Source of the DNA: Clostridia bacterium
GTDB lineage: Bacteria; Bacillota; Clostridia; UBA1381
NCBI GenBank assembly: GCA_017935675.1
Contig: JAGBHE010000054.1
Coordinates: 34,893 to 98,892 of the forward strand
Direction of reading: 5' to 3'
DNA: 64,000 nt
The notes beneath the pieces were generated by a model that was not told the origin of the DNA, did no database searches, and saw only the letters and a program-made list of their open reading frames with translations. Below are positions 7,522-17,600 of the stretch, piece after piece. Every line of letters begins with the position of its first letter. Position 1 is the first letter of the stretch. A program made the translations under genes and the position numbers.

Positions 7522-10212
7522 ATGAAAAAGATGGTTTCCGTGATGACATTGTTTTGCATTCTGCTTGGATTGCAGACTCAGGGCTTTGCTCTGAAAACAA
7601 ACAGGAGCAAAGCGGAAGAAGCTGTTGAGAGGGTTAAAAGTCTGAATATAATGACAGGCTATGAGGATGGCGCGTTTGGGGAGGAAAGATTTCTAACCCG
7701 TTCGGAGTTTGCCGCTGTCATATTCAGAATTTTGAATTTTGATGATATTTCCGACTCAAGGCAAGTCTCGAAATATACAGATGTTCCGGAGGAATACTGG
7801 GCATGCCCCGATATAAGCATTGTAACGGAATTTAATTATATGCGGGGGTACGGTAACGGTATTTTCGGACCTGAAGAAAATGTTACATATAATCAGACGG
7901 CTGTGGTTCTTATAAAGCTTCTCGGCTATGACGTCACATGTACGCCTGCTGACGGTAATGATTATTCGCCTTATGTTGAAAGGGCAAGCTCAACAGGTCT
8001 TCTTAAAAATGTACCCTTTGGCGGTGATGAACCGATTACGAGGGAAAATCTTGCCCTTATGATAAGCAACGCGCTTGATATAAATGTCATGGTAATTGAC
8101 AGTCTGGGAAATTATGAGGTGAGCGAAAAATATACCCTTTTTGATAAATTTAGACGTGATGGTGAAGAAGCTGAAGGCATTGTTGAGGAAACCTCCGAAA
8201 CTTTCCTTGCCGAAGACAACGACATACTCGAGGACGAAGTAATTATCAACGGCTACAGATACAATACAGGAGATACAAATATCAAGGATTATCTTGGCAT
8301 GAGCGTCCATTATTTTGTGCAGAATACCGGAAATGATGATTATGTTATCAAGGGTTTTTATCCTGATGATAACAACGAAATAATTTCTGTAACGGGTGAA
8401 GACATAGTAAGCTGCAGCGGCGGTAATCTGACATATCTGAATGAGAATGACAGGGAAGTGAAAATAAGCATTGCGGGCTGCAGATATGTTTGCAACGGCA
8501 GACTCTATTACGGAGCTCCCGATGAAATTCTTCTTTCACCGAGTGCAAGGATAAGGCTCATAAACAACGACAGAGACAAAGATTTCGAATTTGTGTTTGC
8601 GGAAGTATATGAGCTTTCGCAGATTTTGAAAAACAATACCGTTGCCGGTTCAATATATTTGCAGAGCACGTTGAAAAACGGAAAGCGTGCAATTGAATAC
8701 ACGGACGAAGATGTAAATTTTGTTTTTCAAAATGTAAACGGCGAGGAGATTTTACCGGAGGAGCTTGTTGAAAAGGACGCATGGCTTGAAATATATACAA
8801 GCAGCGACGGAAAAAACATGAAGATTATTGCCCTTGACGGAAAGAAAACCGGATATGTTGAGAGGATAGATTATGATGATGACGGAAGCATTGTTATCGA
8901 CGGAACGGAATATATGATTGCAAGGGATTATGCAGGCTTCCTTGTACCGCCCAAATCCTTGGAGGTAAACCGGTATTATGAATTCTGGCTTGATTCGTTC
9001 GGTAAAATAATATATGCTGAGACAGAGAATGAAGAAACCAAAACGCATTACGGATATATTTATTTTTTGTCTGACGCTGATAATAATTCGGACGAGCTTT
9101 TGAAAATCAAGCTGATTAATGGAACAACGGTCAGAAATTATGAGGAAAACGAAAAATATTACATTCACGGGAATGACAGGCAGGAGATAAACACCTTTGA
9201 GCTGGCTCAAAAGGTTAAAATCGACAATGTGTATTACAGCGAACCGGCAGATATAAGCAAGAAGCTTAATACCGTATATACTGTTTCCGCAAACGGTCAT
9301 GACAAAATCGGCAATGTAATAAGGTACACGCTGAACGGAAATAACGAGATAAACAAAATAGATGTTTTGTCATCGTACGGTAAATATGCATCAAGAAAGC
9401 TTAATGCCGAACAGATGGTAATGGGCGGAGACGACACTCCGTTCGGTATTGACGAGGATACAATCGTATTCTTTATCCCTAAAAGCGGTGAAGAGGATGA
9501 TATAAGCTGCGAAATGAAATTTACGGCAGATTCGTATAAGTCTGTGGGGTTTGAGCTTGATGAAGAGAAGTATACTGTTGATGCGGCAGTTTTCGAGAGT
9601 CCGCTCAGTGTGTATGACGATTCCGATTTTTCGGAAAATGAAAGAACCAAGGTAATTCAGGCTGTTTCAAGCACAATTGATGAAAACGGAGAGGCTGTAT
9701 ACAGAGTTTCCGGATATGCGGGAACCGAGATATTTAACCGTACAACACGGAGCGGAATCGATTCGGTTGACAGCGTCGTTTCAGAGCTTAAAAGAGGAGA
9801 TGTTGTTCAATTTCAGACGGATTTTGACGGTCAGATAAACAGAATAAAGAAAAGCTTCAGCATAGATACAAGCAATGAGTACTATCACCGGGGTGCGCAG
9901 ACAGCTCATGAGATAATTTATGGAATAGCAGCATCTTCCGTTAAAAACTGTCTTGGTGTCGGCGCTACTGAATTTATGAACCAGCTCAGCATTGTGCTTG
10001 ACGATAACGGTTCTGACGAGACGACATTTCAAATGCCTGTAAAAGCTTCAACCGCACCTGACATTTATATTTACTATTCGGACCAAAAAATGGTTTCACC
10101 CGGTGATTTTGATGATATTGTCACAATGAATGAGGTTGGGAATGATTATGCATCAAGAGTAATTCTTTATGCATGCAATTCTGTTGTTAAATCTATATTG
10201 ATAATTAAATGA
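7522..10212 (+). CDS. Secreted protein with N-terminal SLH domains and a long unassigned region
   Basis: 896 residues from the ATG at 7522, preceded by AAAAGGAG; a GTG seven codons earlier overlaps that site. A signal peptide covers about residues 1-24 (ends QGFA). Three SLH repeats follow: about 27-75 (GYEDGAFG, LTRSEFAAV), 82-142 (YTDVPEEYWACPD, GYGNGIFGPEENVT) and a weaker one to about 195. SLH domains bind pyruvylated secondary cell-wall polymer, so the protein is surface-anchored by its N-terminus. The remaining ~700 residues are acidic, beta-rich and not recognised. They resemble the protein at 40438-42975 in order and style (both have an EKY/DKF-type junction after the SLH part, then a YNVSEGF/YNTGDTN-type segment), so the two are probably paralogues. 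A role in displaying or organising the enzymes of the locus is only inference. Confidence 0.75.
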   Translation: MKKMVSVMTLFCILLGLQTQGFALKTNRSKAEEAVERVKSLNIMTGYEDGAFGEERFLTRSEFAAVIFRILNFDDISDSRQVSKYTDVPEEYWACPDISIVTEFNYMRGYGNGIFGPEENVTYNQTAVVLIKLLGYDVTCTPADGNDYSPYVERASSTGLLKNVPFGGDEPITRENLALMISNALDINVMVIDSLGNYEVSEKYTLFDKFRRDGEEAEGIVEETSETFLAEDNDILEDEVIINGYRYNTGDTNIKDYLGMSVHYFVQNTGNDDYVIKGFYPDDNNEIISVTGEDIVSCSGGNLTYLNENDREVKISIAGCRYVCNGRLYYGAPDEILLSPSARIRLINNDRDKDFEFVFAEVYELSQILKNNTVAGSIYLQSTLKNGKRAIEYTDEDVNFVFQNVNGEEILPEELVEKDAWLEIYTSSDGKNMKIIALDGKKTGYVERIDYDDDGSIVIDGTEYMIARDYAGFLVPPKSLEVNRYYEFWLDSFGKIIYAETENEETKTHYGYIYFLSDADNNSDELLKIKLINGTTVRNYEENEKYYIHGNDRQEINTFELAQKVKIDNVYYSEPADISKKLNTVYTVSANGHDKIGNVIRYTLNGNNEINKIDVLSSYGKYASRKLNAEQMVMGGDDTPFGIDEDTIVFFIPKSGEEDDISCEMKFTADSYKSVGFELDEEKYTVDAAVFESPLSVYDDSDFSENERTKVIQAVSSTIDENGEAVYRVSGYAGTEIFNRTTRSGIDSVDSVVSELKRGDVVQFQTDFDGQINRIKKSFSIDTSNEYYHRGAQTAHEIIYGIAASSVKNCLGVGATEFMNQLSIVLDDNGSDETTFQMPVKASTAPDIYIYYSDQKMVSPGDFDDIVTMNEVGNDYASRVILYACNSVVKSILIIK

Positions 10213-10235
10213 CAGGCATTATTTAAGAAAGGGAT

Positions 10236-10341
10236 TAACGTGAAAAATAAGCGGCGCATCTTACCTCCTTTCGGGGCTTGGAGTATACACATACGCCGTC
10301 GTCCCTCAAGAAGGCAATCTGCTTGCTTCTTTTCCACGTTA
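10236..10341 (+). ncRNA. Candidate structured leader RNA, copy A (same family as 50543-50650)
   Basis: Lies between the genes at 7522 and 10380. A 7-bp closing stem (10236-10242 with 10335-10341, arm TAACGTG) encloses an inner stem CGGCG (10252-10256) with CGCCG (10294-10298), and a small hairpin CTCC/GGGG (10265-10268, 10273-10276). The blocks AAGCGGCGCATCT and GGCAATCTGCTTGCTTCT are identical in the copy before the GH42 gene, while stem sequences differ but still pair. The apparent peptide read through it is out of place before a signal peptide and has no ribosome site, so this is RNA, not coding sequence. Confidence 0.7.
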
Positions 10342-10350
10342 TGGATTTGA

Positions 10351-10366
10351 GCCGCCTAAAGGCGGC
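10351..10366 (+). other. Small hairpin just upstream of a ribosome binding site
   Basis: GCCGCC-TAAA-GGCGGC, a 6-bp perfect stem with a tetraloop, ends three bases before the GGAGG (10369-10373) of the next gene. It could modulate access to that site or be the 3' hairpin of leader RNA copy A. There is no T run, so it is not a terminator. Confidence 0.5.
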
Positions 10367-10379
10367 ATGGAGGATTATT

Positions 10380-13300
10380 ATGAAAACAGTAAAAAAGCAT
10401 ATATCAATAATACTTGCTGCAGCTTGTTTGGCGGGTGTTTGTCCCGTTGCTTCATATGCAGATGCTGCCGGAGATGTAGCTGCGGCGCTTGACGGTATTT
10501 CAATCTCGCAAATTGTGGATAATGATTTCAGCTTGCCGTTGTCGGATGAAAACGGTGTGACTTTCAGGTGGGAGAGCAGTGATAAAGAAGCGATTTATCC
10601 CATTGAAAACACCGCGTATGTTTTGGCAGGGCTTGACAGGAAGAAGGCAACTCTTACTGTTACTGCGGAAAAAGACGGTGCGGCAGACACAAAATCCTTT
10701 GATATTGATATTGAGCCGTTTTCCTTCAGTGGAGGCTATATATTTAACGATGATTTTGAAACAGGCACTGCGGACGATTCTGTATGGAAGCTTGATGCAG
10801 ATTTCATGCCGAACAGCGCAGATAACGAATACGGCGCAAATTATATGGGAATTGCATCTGATATAGATGATAACCATTTTTATATGATTAAGAGAAATGA
10901 TAATTCTGTAAACGGGGCAAAAAAAAGCTATATACATTTGATTAAGGATGGACTTCCGAACGAGGCAAGAATTATATACGAAACAAAAATTTATGTAAAC
11001 CAACAGCCCAAAAACCTTGGCGGCGGTGATATTTTTCTTAACCATTGGTGGTGCCGTGATATGGCAAATACCATAGGACGGTATTCCGGCTTTGCGGCTG
11101 CGTACGTCGGGGGAAATAACGGTATTCAGATCAGGGCTACTCTCGATGCGGCTCCTGCAGCCGCAAAATTAAAAAATGAGCTTTACAGCTGGAGAAAATT
11201 AACCTTTGATGTTCAATCCGGCATTGGCATATTCAGCTGTTATGCCGATGATGAGAAGGTTGCGGCAGATTATAAGATGAGAGCGGTAGGGGCTTCTCTT
11301 AAGCACCTTGCGTTTGGCTTTGACGGAAACACAACGGGCGAGGTGTGGCTTGATGACGTCAGAATTTATGAATATCCGAAGAGTATTGACGTATTGCTTA
11401 AGGACGCGGGCTTTGGTGTGTCGGATACAGCTGCTGTTTCCTCCGATCTTGTTCTTCCGACACCGGAGGAAGGTACTGTTACGTGGATTTCTTCAAATCC
11501 GGAGATTTTATCCGAAACCGGTGTTGTTGACAGAACAAGGGTTGAAGGAGAAACAGAAGAGGTTACGCTTTATGCGGTGCTGAATAACAGCGGTTTGAAA
11601 AGCATAAAGGAATACAATTTTACGATTATTGCCGAGGAACCAAAGGAACCCGGTGAGCTTGAGCTTCTCGATATCGATTCGATAGTCGGAGAACAATCAA
11701 AAGATGCTCTTGAAAAGGGATTTTCTCTTCCGGTGTCAACGCCGAGCGGAAAGGCTATTACATGGAGCAGCAGTAATACTGAGGTACTTGAAATCAGAAA
11801 CAACAGCTATGCTGCAATAAAGCCTGCGAATGTTGCAAAAAGCGTTATGATTACTGCTGCAATCAACGTAGACGGCTCGGAGGAAACCAGGAGCTTTGTA
11901 TTAACTGTGGCAAAAGGCAAGCCGATGGATAATGAAATAGACATTGCAGAGATCGCAGGTCAGGACTTAAACAATATAATTAATGATTTTGAGCTTCCTT
12001 CAGAGACGAAAAGCGGTCGTGCCGTTACTTGGAAATCAAGTGATGACGAATGCTTGTTTATACATGATGCAACTGCATACGTGATAAGAAAGCCCGATCC
12101 AAAGCCTGTTATCCTTATAGCTTCGGTTGATAATAACGGCGTTGTTACTGATTTTCCGTTCAGCTTAACTGTCGCCAAGTCTGATGAAATAGAAAATTAT
12201 CTTATAAATGAAGATTTTGAGGGCGTATCAGCCGGCAGCCTTCCTGAAAATACCGCCTACAGCCAGTGGGGAAAGGATTTAACTGTTCTTGACAATAACC
12301 CGAATATTGAAATCGGCGTTAAAGCGGAAAATGATGCAAACAATATAATGGATGTTTTCCATAAAAAGCCTGACGGTAATCAGCACTCGCTTCTTCATAT
12401 TAACTTCAACACACCAAAAAAAGGAAGCGTTGTTGTTGAATACAAATACAGATATGTATTGACAGGCGGTCAGGGGAATGATACAAATGCGAATATATGG
12501 ATAAATTCAACTACGGGCTACAACGCTGCATCGAGCGGTAATTTTGTAAAATTTCCGTTTAATGATGCATTTGTTGTTGCACAGATGGGGAGCAACAGAT
12601 CGCAAAGAGAAAACTATGACGCCGGCAACTGGCATAAAATAAAAGCAACCCTTAACCTTGACGACGGTGTTTTTGACATGTATCTTGACGGCAGGAAGAC
12701 TATTGAAAACGGGCCGAAAATCGAGGGTGACGGTGCAATGCGTATTCAGGTAGGCTTCGACCGCGGCAGCGCAGGTCATTGTCAGATAGATGATGTCAAG
12801 GTGTATATGGACCCTGTCAGCATTGTAAGAAACTATGCGGAAAGCATAGATATAGGTGATGTTTCAAATGTTGTAAAGGATATTGAAATCCCCGAAAAAA
12901 CGCCTCTCGGCGATGCCGATATAATGTGGGTTTCATCAAGACCCGATGTCGTATCTGTTTCCGGTAAGGTTAATAATCCGAAGGACGGAAACGATATTCC
13001 CGTAACGCTTTGGGCACTTGTTGAAAGCAATAATAACAGAAGCATTAAACGTTTTGACCTTAATGTGGCAAGAATAAAGTCTGATGCTGAAAGCGTTGAT
13101 TTTGACTTTGAAAATCTGAATTTTAATGTTCCGGGACTTTGTATGGACGATGTTCTGAGACTGCCGACCGTTGGTGAACTCGGCTCAACAATCACATGGG
13201 TAAGCAGCCATCCCGATATTATTACAAACGAAGGAATCGTGTCGCGGATTCCTTACGATAATGAAAAAATAACGGAAGTAATACTCACGGCTACCGTTTC

Positions 13301-14624
13301 AAAGGGTAACGCCGGACCGAAATCAAAGACATTTACCGTAATGGTTCCCGAAAGAAACTATGCTTTGAATGCAACTGTTACAGGAAGCTCAGGCAGAGTC
13401 AATAAGCGTTTTGAATTTGTCAGGGATAACGATTCATCCACAAGCTGGGCTCCGGCTGACGGCGATAAAAAACCGAGTCTTGTAATAGATTTAAAGGAGA
13501 CAAAGCTTGTAAATAAAATAGTTATAAACGGGAAATGCGATGATGTTACGGTAAGCTACAGAACAAGCAGCAGCAATACATATAACAGAATAGGCAGCGG
13601 ACAGAGCATTACATTTTCACCGAAGGAAATGAAGACTGTCAAGCTGGAGTTCATAGGTGCGGCTGAGGTAAGCTCGGTTGGTATTTACTATTCCCTTGAT
13701 GACTGTGAGGCTGTAAAGGCAGATATGGACGCATTGAATTTGGGCAATCTTGACAGAGTTACATCAAATATAAGAATCCCCGCAAAGGGAAGCGTATGCA
13801 GCAGTACGATAACTGCCGTTTCATCAGACAGCAGATATCTGTCAAACAGCGGTGTTGTTACAAGACCGGAGGATTCCGATAAAAATGTAACACTTACACT
13901 TACTCTTACACACGGTAATTACTCGGAAACAAAGGAGTATAGTGTGCGCATTCTTAAAAAAGCCTCATCGGGCGGCTCCGGCGGAGGCGGCGGAGGCTCC
14001 TACGGGTATAAAGGGAGCGCTGCGCCGAATATAATTACCGCTCCGGTAAAAAATGATGCACCGGGAGATAAAAAGATTCCTGCTATGGTTGATGTGTTCA
14101 GTGATCTTTCGGAAACTGTCTGGGCAAAAACGCAGATTGAGAGCTTTGCTTCAAGGAAGATAGTAAACGGAAATCCTGACGGGAGGTTTGAGCCAAACCG
14201 TAAAATAAGCAGAGAGGAGTTTGTTAAGCTTGTAATTAATTCTCTCGGTATAGATGCTTCTGAGGCAAAATGCGGTTTTGAAGATGTTCCTGAGGACAGC
14301 TGGTATTACAGCTATGTGTCAAAGGCGGCAGAGCTTGGCATTGTAAATGGAGTGGACGATAAGCATTTCGGCGTCGGTATTCCGATATTAAGATGCGATA
14401 TGGCAGTAATTATCGACAGAGCATTTAATGCTGTATCGAAGGAAACAGACGATATAAGCTTTTCGGATGAAGGCTTAATACCCGAATATGCACTTAAAAG
14501 CGTTAAAGCACTCAATTCGCTTGGTGTGATAAACGGATTTGAGGACGGAAGCTTCAGACCGAACGAAACTGCAAGCCGTGCACAGGCTGTTGTGGCAGTG
14601 TATAATTATCTTCAACTTAAGTAA
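10380..14624 (+). CDS. SLH-anchored multidomain protein with bacterial Ig-like repeats and lectin-like domains
   Basis: 1414 residues from the ATG at 10380 (GGAGG 6 nt upstream; the longer frame runs into the leader RNA and is rejected). Signal peptide about 1-27. Order: an atrophied bacterial Ig-like (aBig_2-type) repeat at ~35-115; a concanavalin/LamG-like domain at ~119-333; three more Ig-like repeats at ~335-600, each with the WxSSxxxxI signature; a second LamG-like domain at ~603-815; two Ig-like repeats; a discoidin (F5/8 type C) domain at ~993-1105 (ATVTGSS, DNDSSTSWAP); another Ig-like repeat; a Gly-rich linker (~1200); and three SLH domains at ~1240-1414. No catalytic centre is obvious, so it may bind polysaccharide at the cell surface. 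The first ~420 residues are closely paralogous to the protein at 20753-24259, which lacks SLH. Confidence 0.8.
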   Translation: MKTVKKHISIILAAACLAGVCPVASYADAAGDVAAALDGISISQIVDNDFSLPLSDENGVTFRWESSDKEAIYPIENTAYVLAGLDRKKATLTVTAEKDGAADTKSFDIDIEPFSFSGGYIFNDDFETGTADDSVWKLDADFMPNSADNEYGANYMGIASDIDDNHFYMIKRNDNSVNGAKKSYIHLIKDGLPNEARIIYETKIYVNQQPKNLGGGDIFLNHWWCRDMANTIGRYSGFAAAYVGGNNGIQIRATLDAAPAAAKLKNELYSWRKLTFDVQSGIGIFSCYADDEKVAADYKMRAVGASLKHLAFGFDGNTTGEVWLDDVRIYEYPKSIDVLLKDAGFGVSDTAAVSSDLVLPTPEEGTVTWISSNPEILSETGVVDRTRVEGETEEVTLYAVLNNSGLKSIKEYNFTIIAEEPKEPGELELLDIDSIVGEQSKDALEKGFSLPVSTPSGKAITWSSSNTEVLEIRNNSYAAIKPANVAKSVMITAAINVDGSEETRSFVLTVAKGKPMDNEIDIAEIAGQDLNNIINDFELPSETKSGRAVTWKSSDDECLFIHDATAYVIRKPDPKPVILIASVDNNGVVTDFPFSLTVAKSDEIENYLINEDFEGVSAGSLPENTAYSQWGKDLTVLDNNPNIEIGVKAENDANNIMDVFHKKPDGNQHSLLHINFNTPKKGSVVVEYKYRYVLTGGQGNDTNANIWINSTTGYNAASSGNFVKFPFNDAFVVAQMGSNRSQRENYDAGNWHKIKATLNLDDGVFDMYLDGRKTIENGPKIEGDGAMRIQVGFDRGSAGHCQIDDVKVYMDPVSIVRNYAESIDIGDVSNVVKDIEIPEKTPLGDADIMWVSSRPDVVSVSGKVNNPKDGNDIPVTLWALVESNNNRSIKRFDLNVARIKSDAESVDFDFENLNFNVPGLCMDDVLRLPTVGELGSTITWVSSHPDIITNEGIVSRIPYDNEKITEVILTATVSKGNAGPKSKTFTVMVPERNYALNATVTGSSGRVNKRFEFVRDNDSSTSWAPADGDKKPSLVIDLKETKLVNKIVINGKCDDVTVSYRTSSSNTYNRIGSGQSITFSPKEMKTVKLEFIGAAEVSSVGIYYSLDDCEAVKADMDALNLGNLDRVTSNIRIPAKGSVCSSTITAVSSDSRYLSNSGVVTRPEDSDKNVTLTLTLTHGNYSETKEYSVRILKKASSGGSGGGGGGSYGYKGSAAPNIITAPVKNDAPGDKKIPAMVDVFSDLSETVWAKTQIESFASRKIVNGNPDGRFEPNRKISREEFVKLVINSLGIDASEAKCGFEDVPEDSWYYSYVSKAAELGIVNGVDDKHFGVGIPILRCDMAVIIDRAFNAVSKETDDISFSDEGLIPEYALKSVKALNSLGVINGFEDGSFRPNETASRAQAVVAVYNYLQLK

Positions 14625-14637
14625 TTGGGGGGTATTT

Positions 14638-17600
14638 ATGAGTAAAAATAAAATATTTGCTTTATTGCTTGCTGCTGCAATGACAGCTTCCGTTTCTCCG
14701 GCGGTATATGCCGACAATGATTCGGACGGTATTTCGGAGCACTACGGCAGCTTGTCTGAAGAAGTTTCTTTTGAGACTGCGGAAGAAGCAGCTGAAAATG
14801 ATGAAATTAACTTGATGAGCGCTGACGGAGAAGCCCTGTTTGTTGACCGGAACAGAATGAGTGATGAGGAATTCTTCGGAAAATGGAATATGGAATCTTC
14901 GGAATGGGAGACAGAGCCAAAATTCGACTATTCATACAATGCCGATATGGAATTAGTCGGAGATTATGTAAAACAAGGTGATTACAAAAATGCAAAGGAC
15001 TGCTTGCTTTACTATTATCAAGACAGAGATTTGTCACCCGGACTGCCTACGGGAAGAACGGCTTTGGAAGCAAGAATTTCAATGGAAAACATTCATACGT
15101 TTGAATCACCTGTTGTAGGTATCCTGTCGGTTAAAAAAACTCCCGCACAGTACAGCGTTAATGTAACATCTCTTGTAAAGTCAAATGTGAGCTGTTTTCT
15201 GATTCATTCTGTAAAAAGGGAAAGTGAAGAAAAGAATAAGGAGGAAATTGTAAGCTTCAATTCAAAAGAGGCCGGGAGCAATGCACCTGTCCTTGAAATA
15301 CAGCAGGGGAATAAGGTTACCAATATTCCGGTTGAGCAGGATATGTATATCAGGGGCGGAGATTTTTCGGGTGAAAACTACGGGAAGGAAGACGTTATAC
15401 TTGTGAGTGAGGGCGGTGCTGCGCCAAATGATAACGGCACAAGACAAGCTCATATTAAATTTGATATTTCATCTCTTGATACCGGTGCACAGATAACGCG
15501 TGCCACCCTTAAGCTTTACGGAAGCAGTACGGCAGAAAACAAGGAGGTAGCTGTATTCTCGGGTGTGGAAAGTCAATGGGATGAGAACATCATCACATAT
15601 TCAAATATGCCTATTCGTGTTGCTTCGTGGAACAACACGAAGGACGGCTATGATTGGAAGCAAAGAAGCGGACTTCATGCACAGTTTTACAATGTGCAGG
15701 TAAGACTTAACCATATTCCGAGAATGTTTTCGGAATATTATGCAACAAATGACGAAAGATATGCTGTTGCCGCCATAAAGCAAACCCTTGACTTTATCGG
15801 TGATAACGGCGGTCTTCTTTACGATCTTTATACAAAGGAGGCGGCGCTGAATGCCGCTTTCAGAGGAGATCCGCAGCTCCCACTTATTTTCACGGGCGCT
15901 CTTTCATGTAAAGGAATAATCACAGGTGACGCGTTTACGTCTATTCTTAAGCTTATATGGCAGGATGCAACAGGCTTGACTTATGCAAAAAATGAGTGGC
16001 GTAAGCATAACGGTCAGGCATTTCAAATAAATTCACTTTTAAGATATATTGCGTATTTTCCCGAGTTTGCTGACAGAAACAGCTGGGTCGGTAATATTGA
16101 CCGGCGCGTTATGGAGCTTTCCGAGGATCTTCTTAATGAGGACGGAGGCTATACGGAGCCGACAAGCGGTTATGACAGCGGTGTTCTCGGAACCTTCACG
16201 GGGCTGTTTACGCTTGCGAATGTTGCAAATATTGAGCTTCCTGAGGAATTCAGAGAAATCTATGAAAAATTTGCAATGGCTGAGATGAATCTCACAATGC
16301 CCGACGGTGTTCAGTGGGGATGGGGAGACGGCGGACCGTCTCAGATGCGTAAAAGAATTTATGATGTAGCGGAAATTACGGGAAATCCGTATATGTTCTA
16401 TTTTGGGACATTGGATTCGGAGGACAGAAAAGGAACTATACCTGACTGGACATCATATTTCCTGCCGGTGAGCAGACTGGGAGTAATGCGTGATAACTGG
16501 GGCGATAATGCTGTTGCGGCTTTCCTGAGGGGAAGAACCGGACTGAGCCATTCGCATGCTGATGTAAATCAGATGTTGCTTTATGCATACGGAAGATACC
16601 TCCTTGCGGATACAGGTATGAACTCATACGATGCAAGAGACCCGTATTATGATTGGCAGTCGAAGAGAACAGAATCTCACAATACGGTTGAGATAAACGA
16701 AAAGGGTCAGCAAAAGAGCGGAAATGTGTTTACCACCATGTACACTAATCCGAGAATGGATTTTTATTCGGCGGAATCACATGCTTACGAGGATTTTACT
16801 CACACAAGAAAAGTTGCTTTTGCGAAAAACGATAAGTTTTTTATTGTTTCTGACTTTATTAAGGCTCCTGATGACGGAAGTGTAAATACATATAATCAGG
16901 CTTGGCATAATCTTGTTGAAGCCAAGCCGAGTATAGACGATGAAACAAAGATTGCACAGACAAACTATGCAAGCGGTGCCAATCTTGAAATTGTTCCTGT
17001 TAACCCCGAAGCCCTGACGTCAGCAACACTTGACGACGGTGTTGGACTTAATGAAAGCAACAGCATAAGAAACACGTCAAAGAAAAAGCATGTTTCTTAT
17101 AAAATCAAAACTGCAGGCAATGCGATGATGAACACAATCATATATCCGTTTGAAAGCAGTGTTACGGCAAATATAAAGACAATGCCTGAACCTGTTTCGG
17201 ATAATGCAGACAGAAGTGCGGCTGCGTTTTCAATGGAATTGCCTGACGGAACAAAAGCGGAATATTACGTAAATTTCAGACCGGAAAAGCCCCGGCGTTT
17301 TGATTGGTATGATGTCGATGCAGAAAATGTATTCATGAAGTATAATCAAAGCGATACACTTGAATTTTTCTCTGCCTCGAATATTAATTATATAAAACAG
17401 AACGGTAAGGAATTCATGCGCTCTTCTGAAAAATTGACTGATATATCTGTGAGCTATGAGGGCAGGGTGGCAAATATTCAGACAACTACGGATATAGATC
17501 TTGATAAAGAGTATATTATTATGTATGCCCCCGATGTGTCAAAAGCCGCTGTAAATGATAAGAGCGTTTCATTTATACGCACGGGAGAATGTGTAATTAT

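Noticed and set aside
10278..10379. Upstream extension of the 10380 coding frame
   Set aside because: It runs through leader RNA copy A, has no ribosome site, and would bury the signal peptide.
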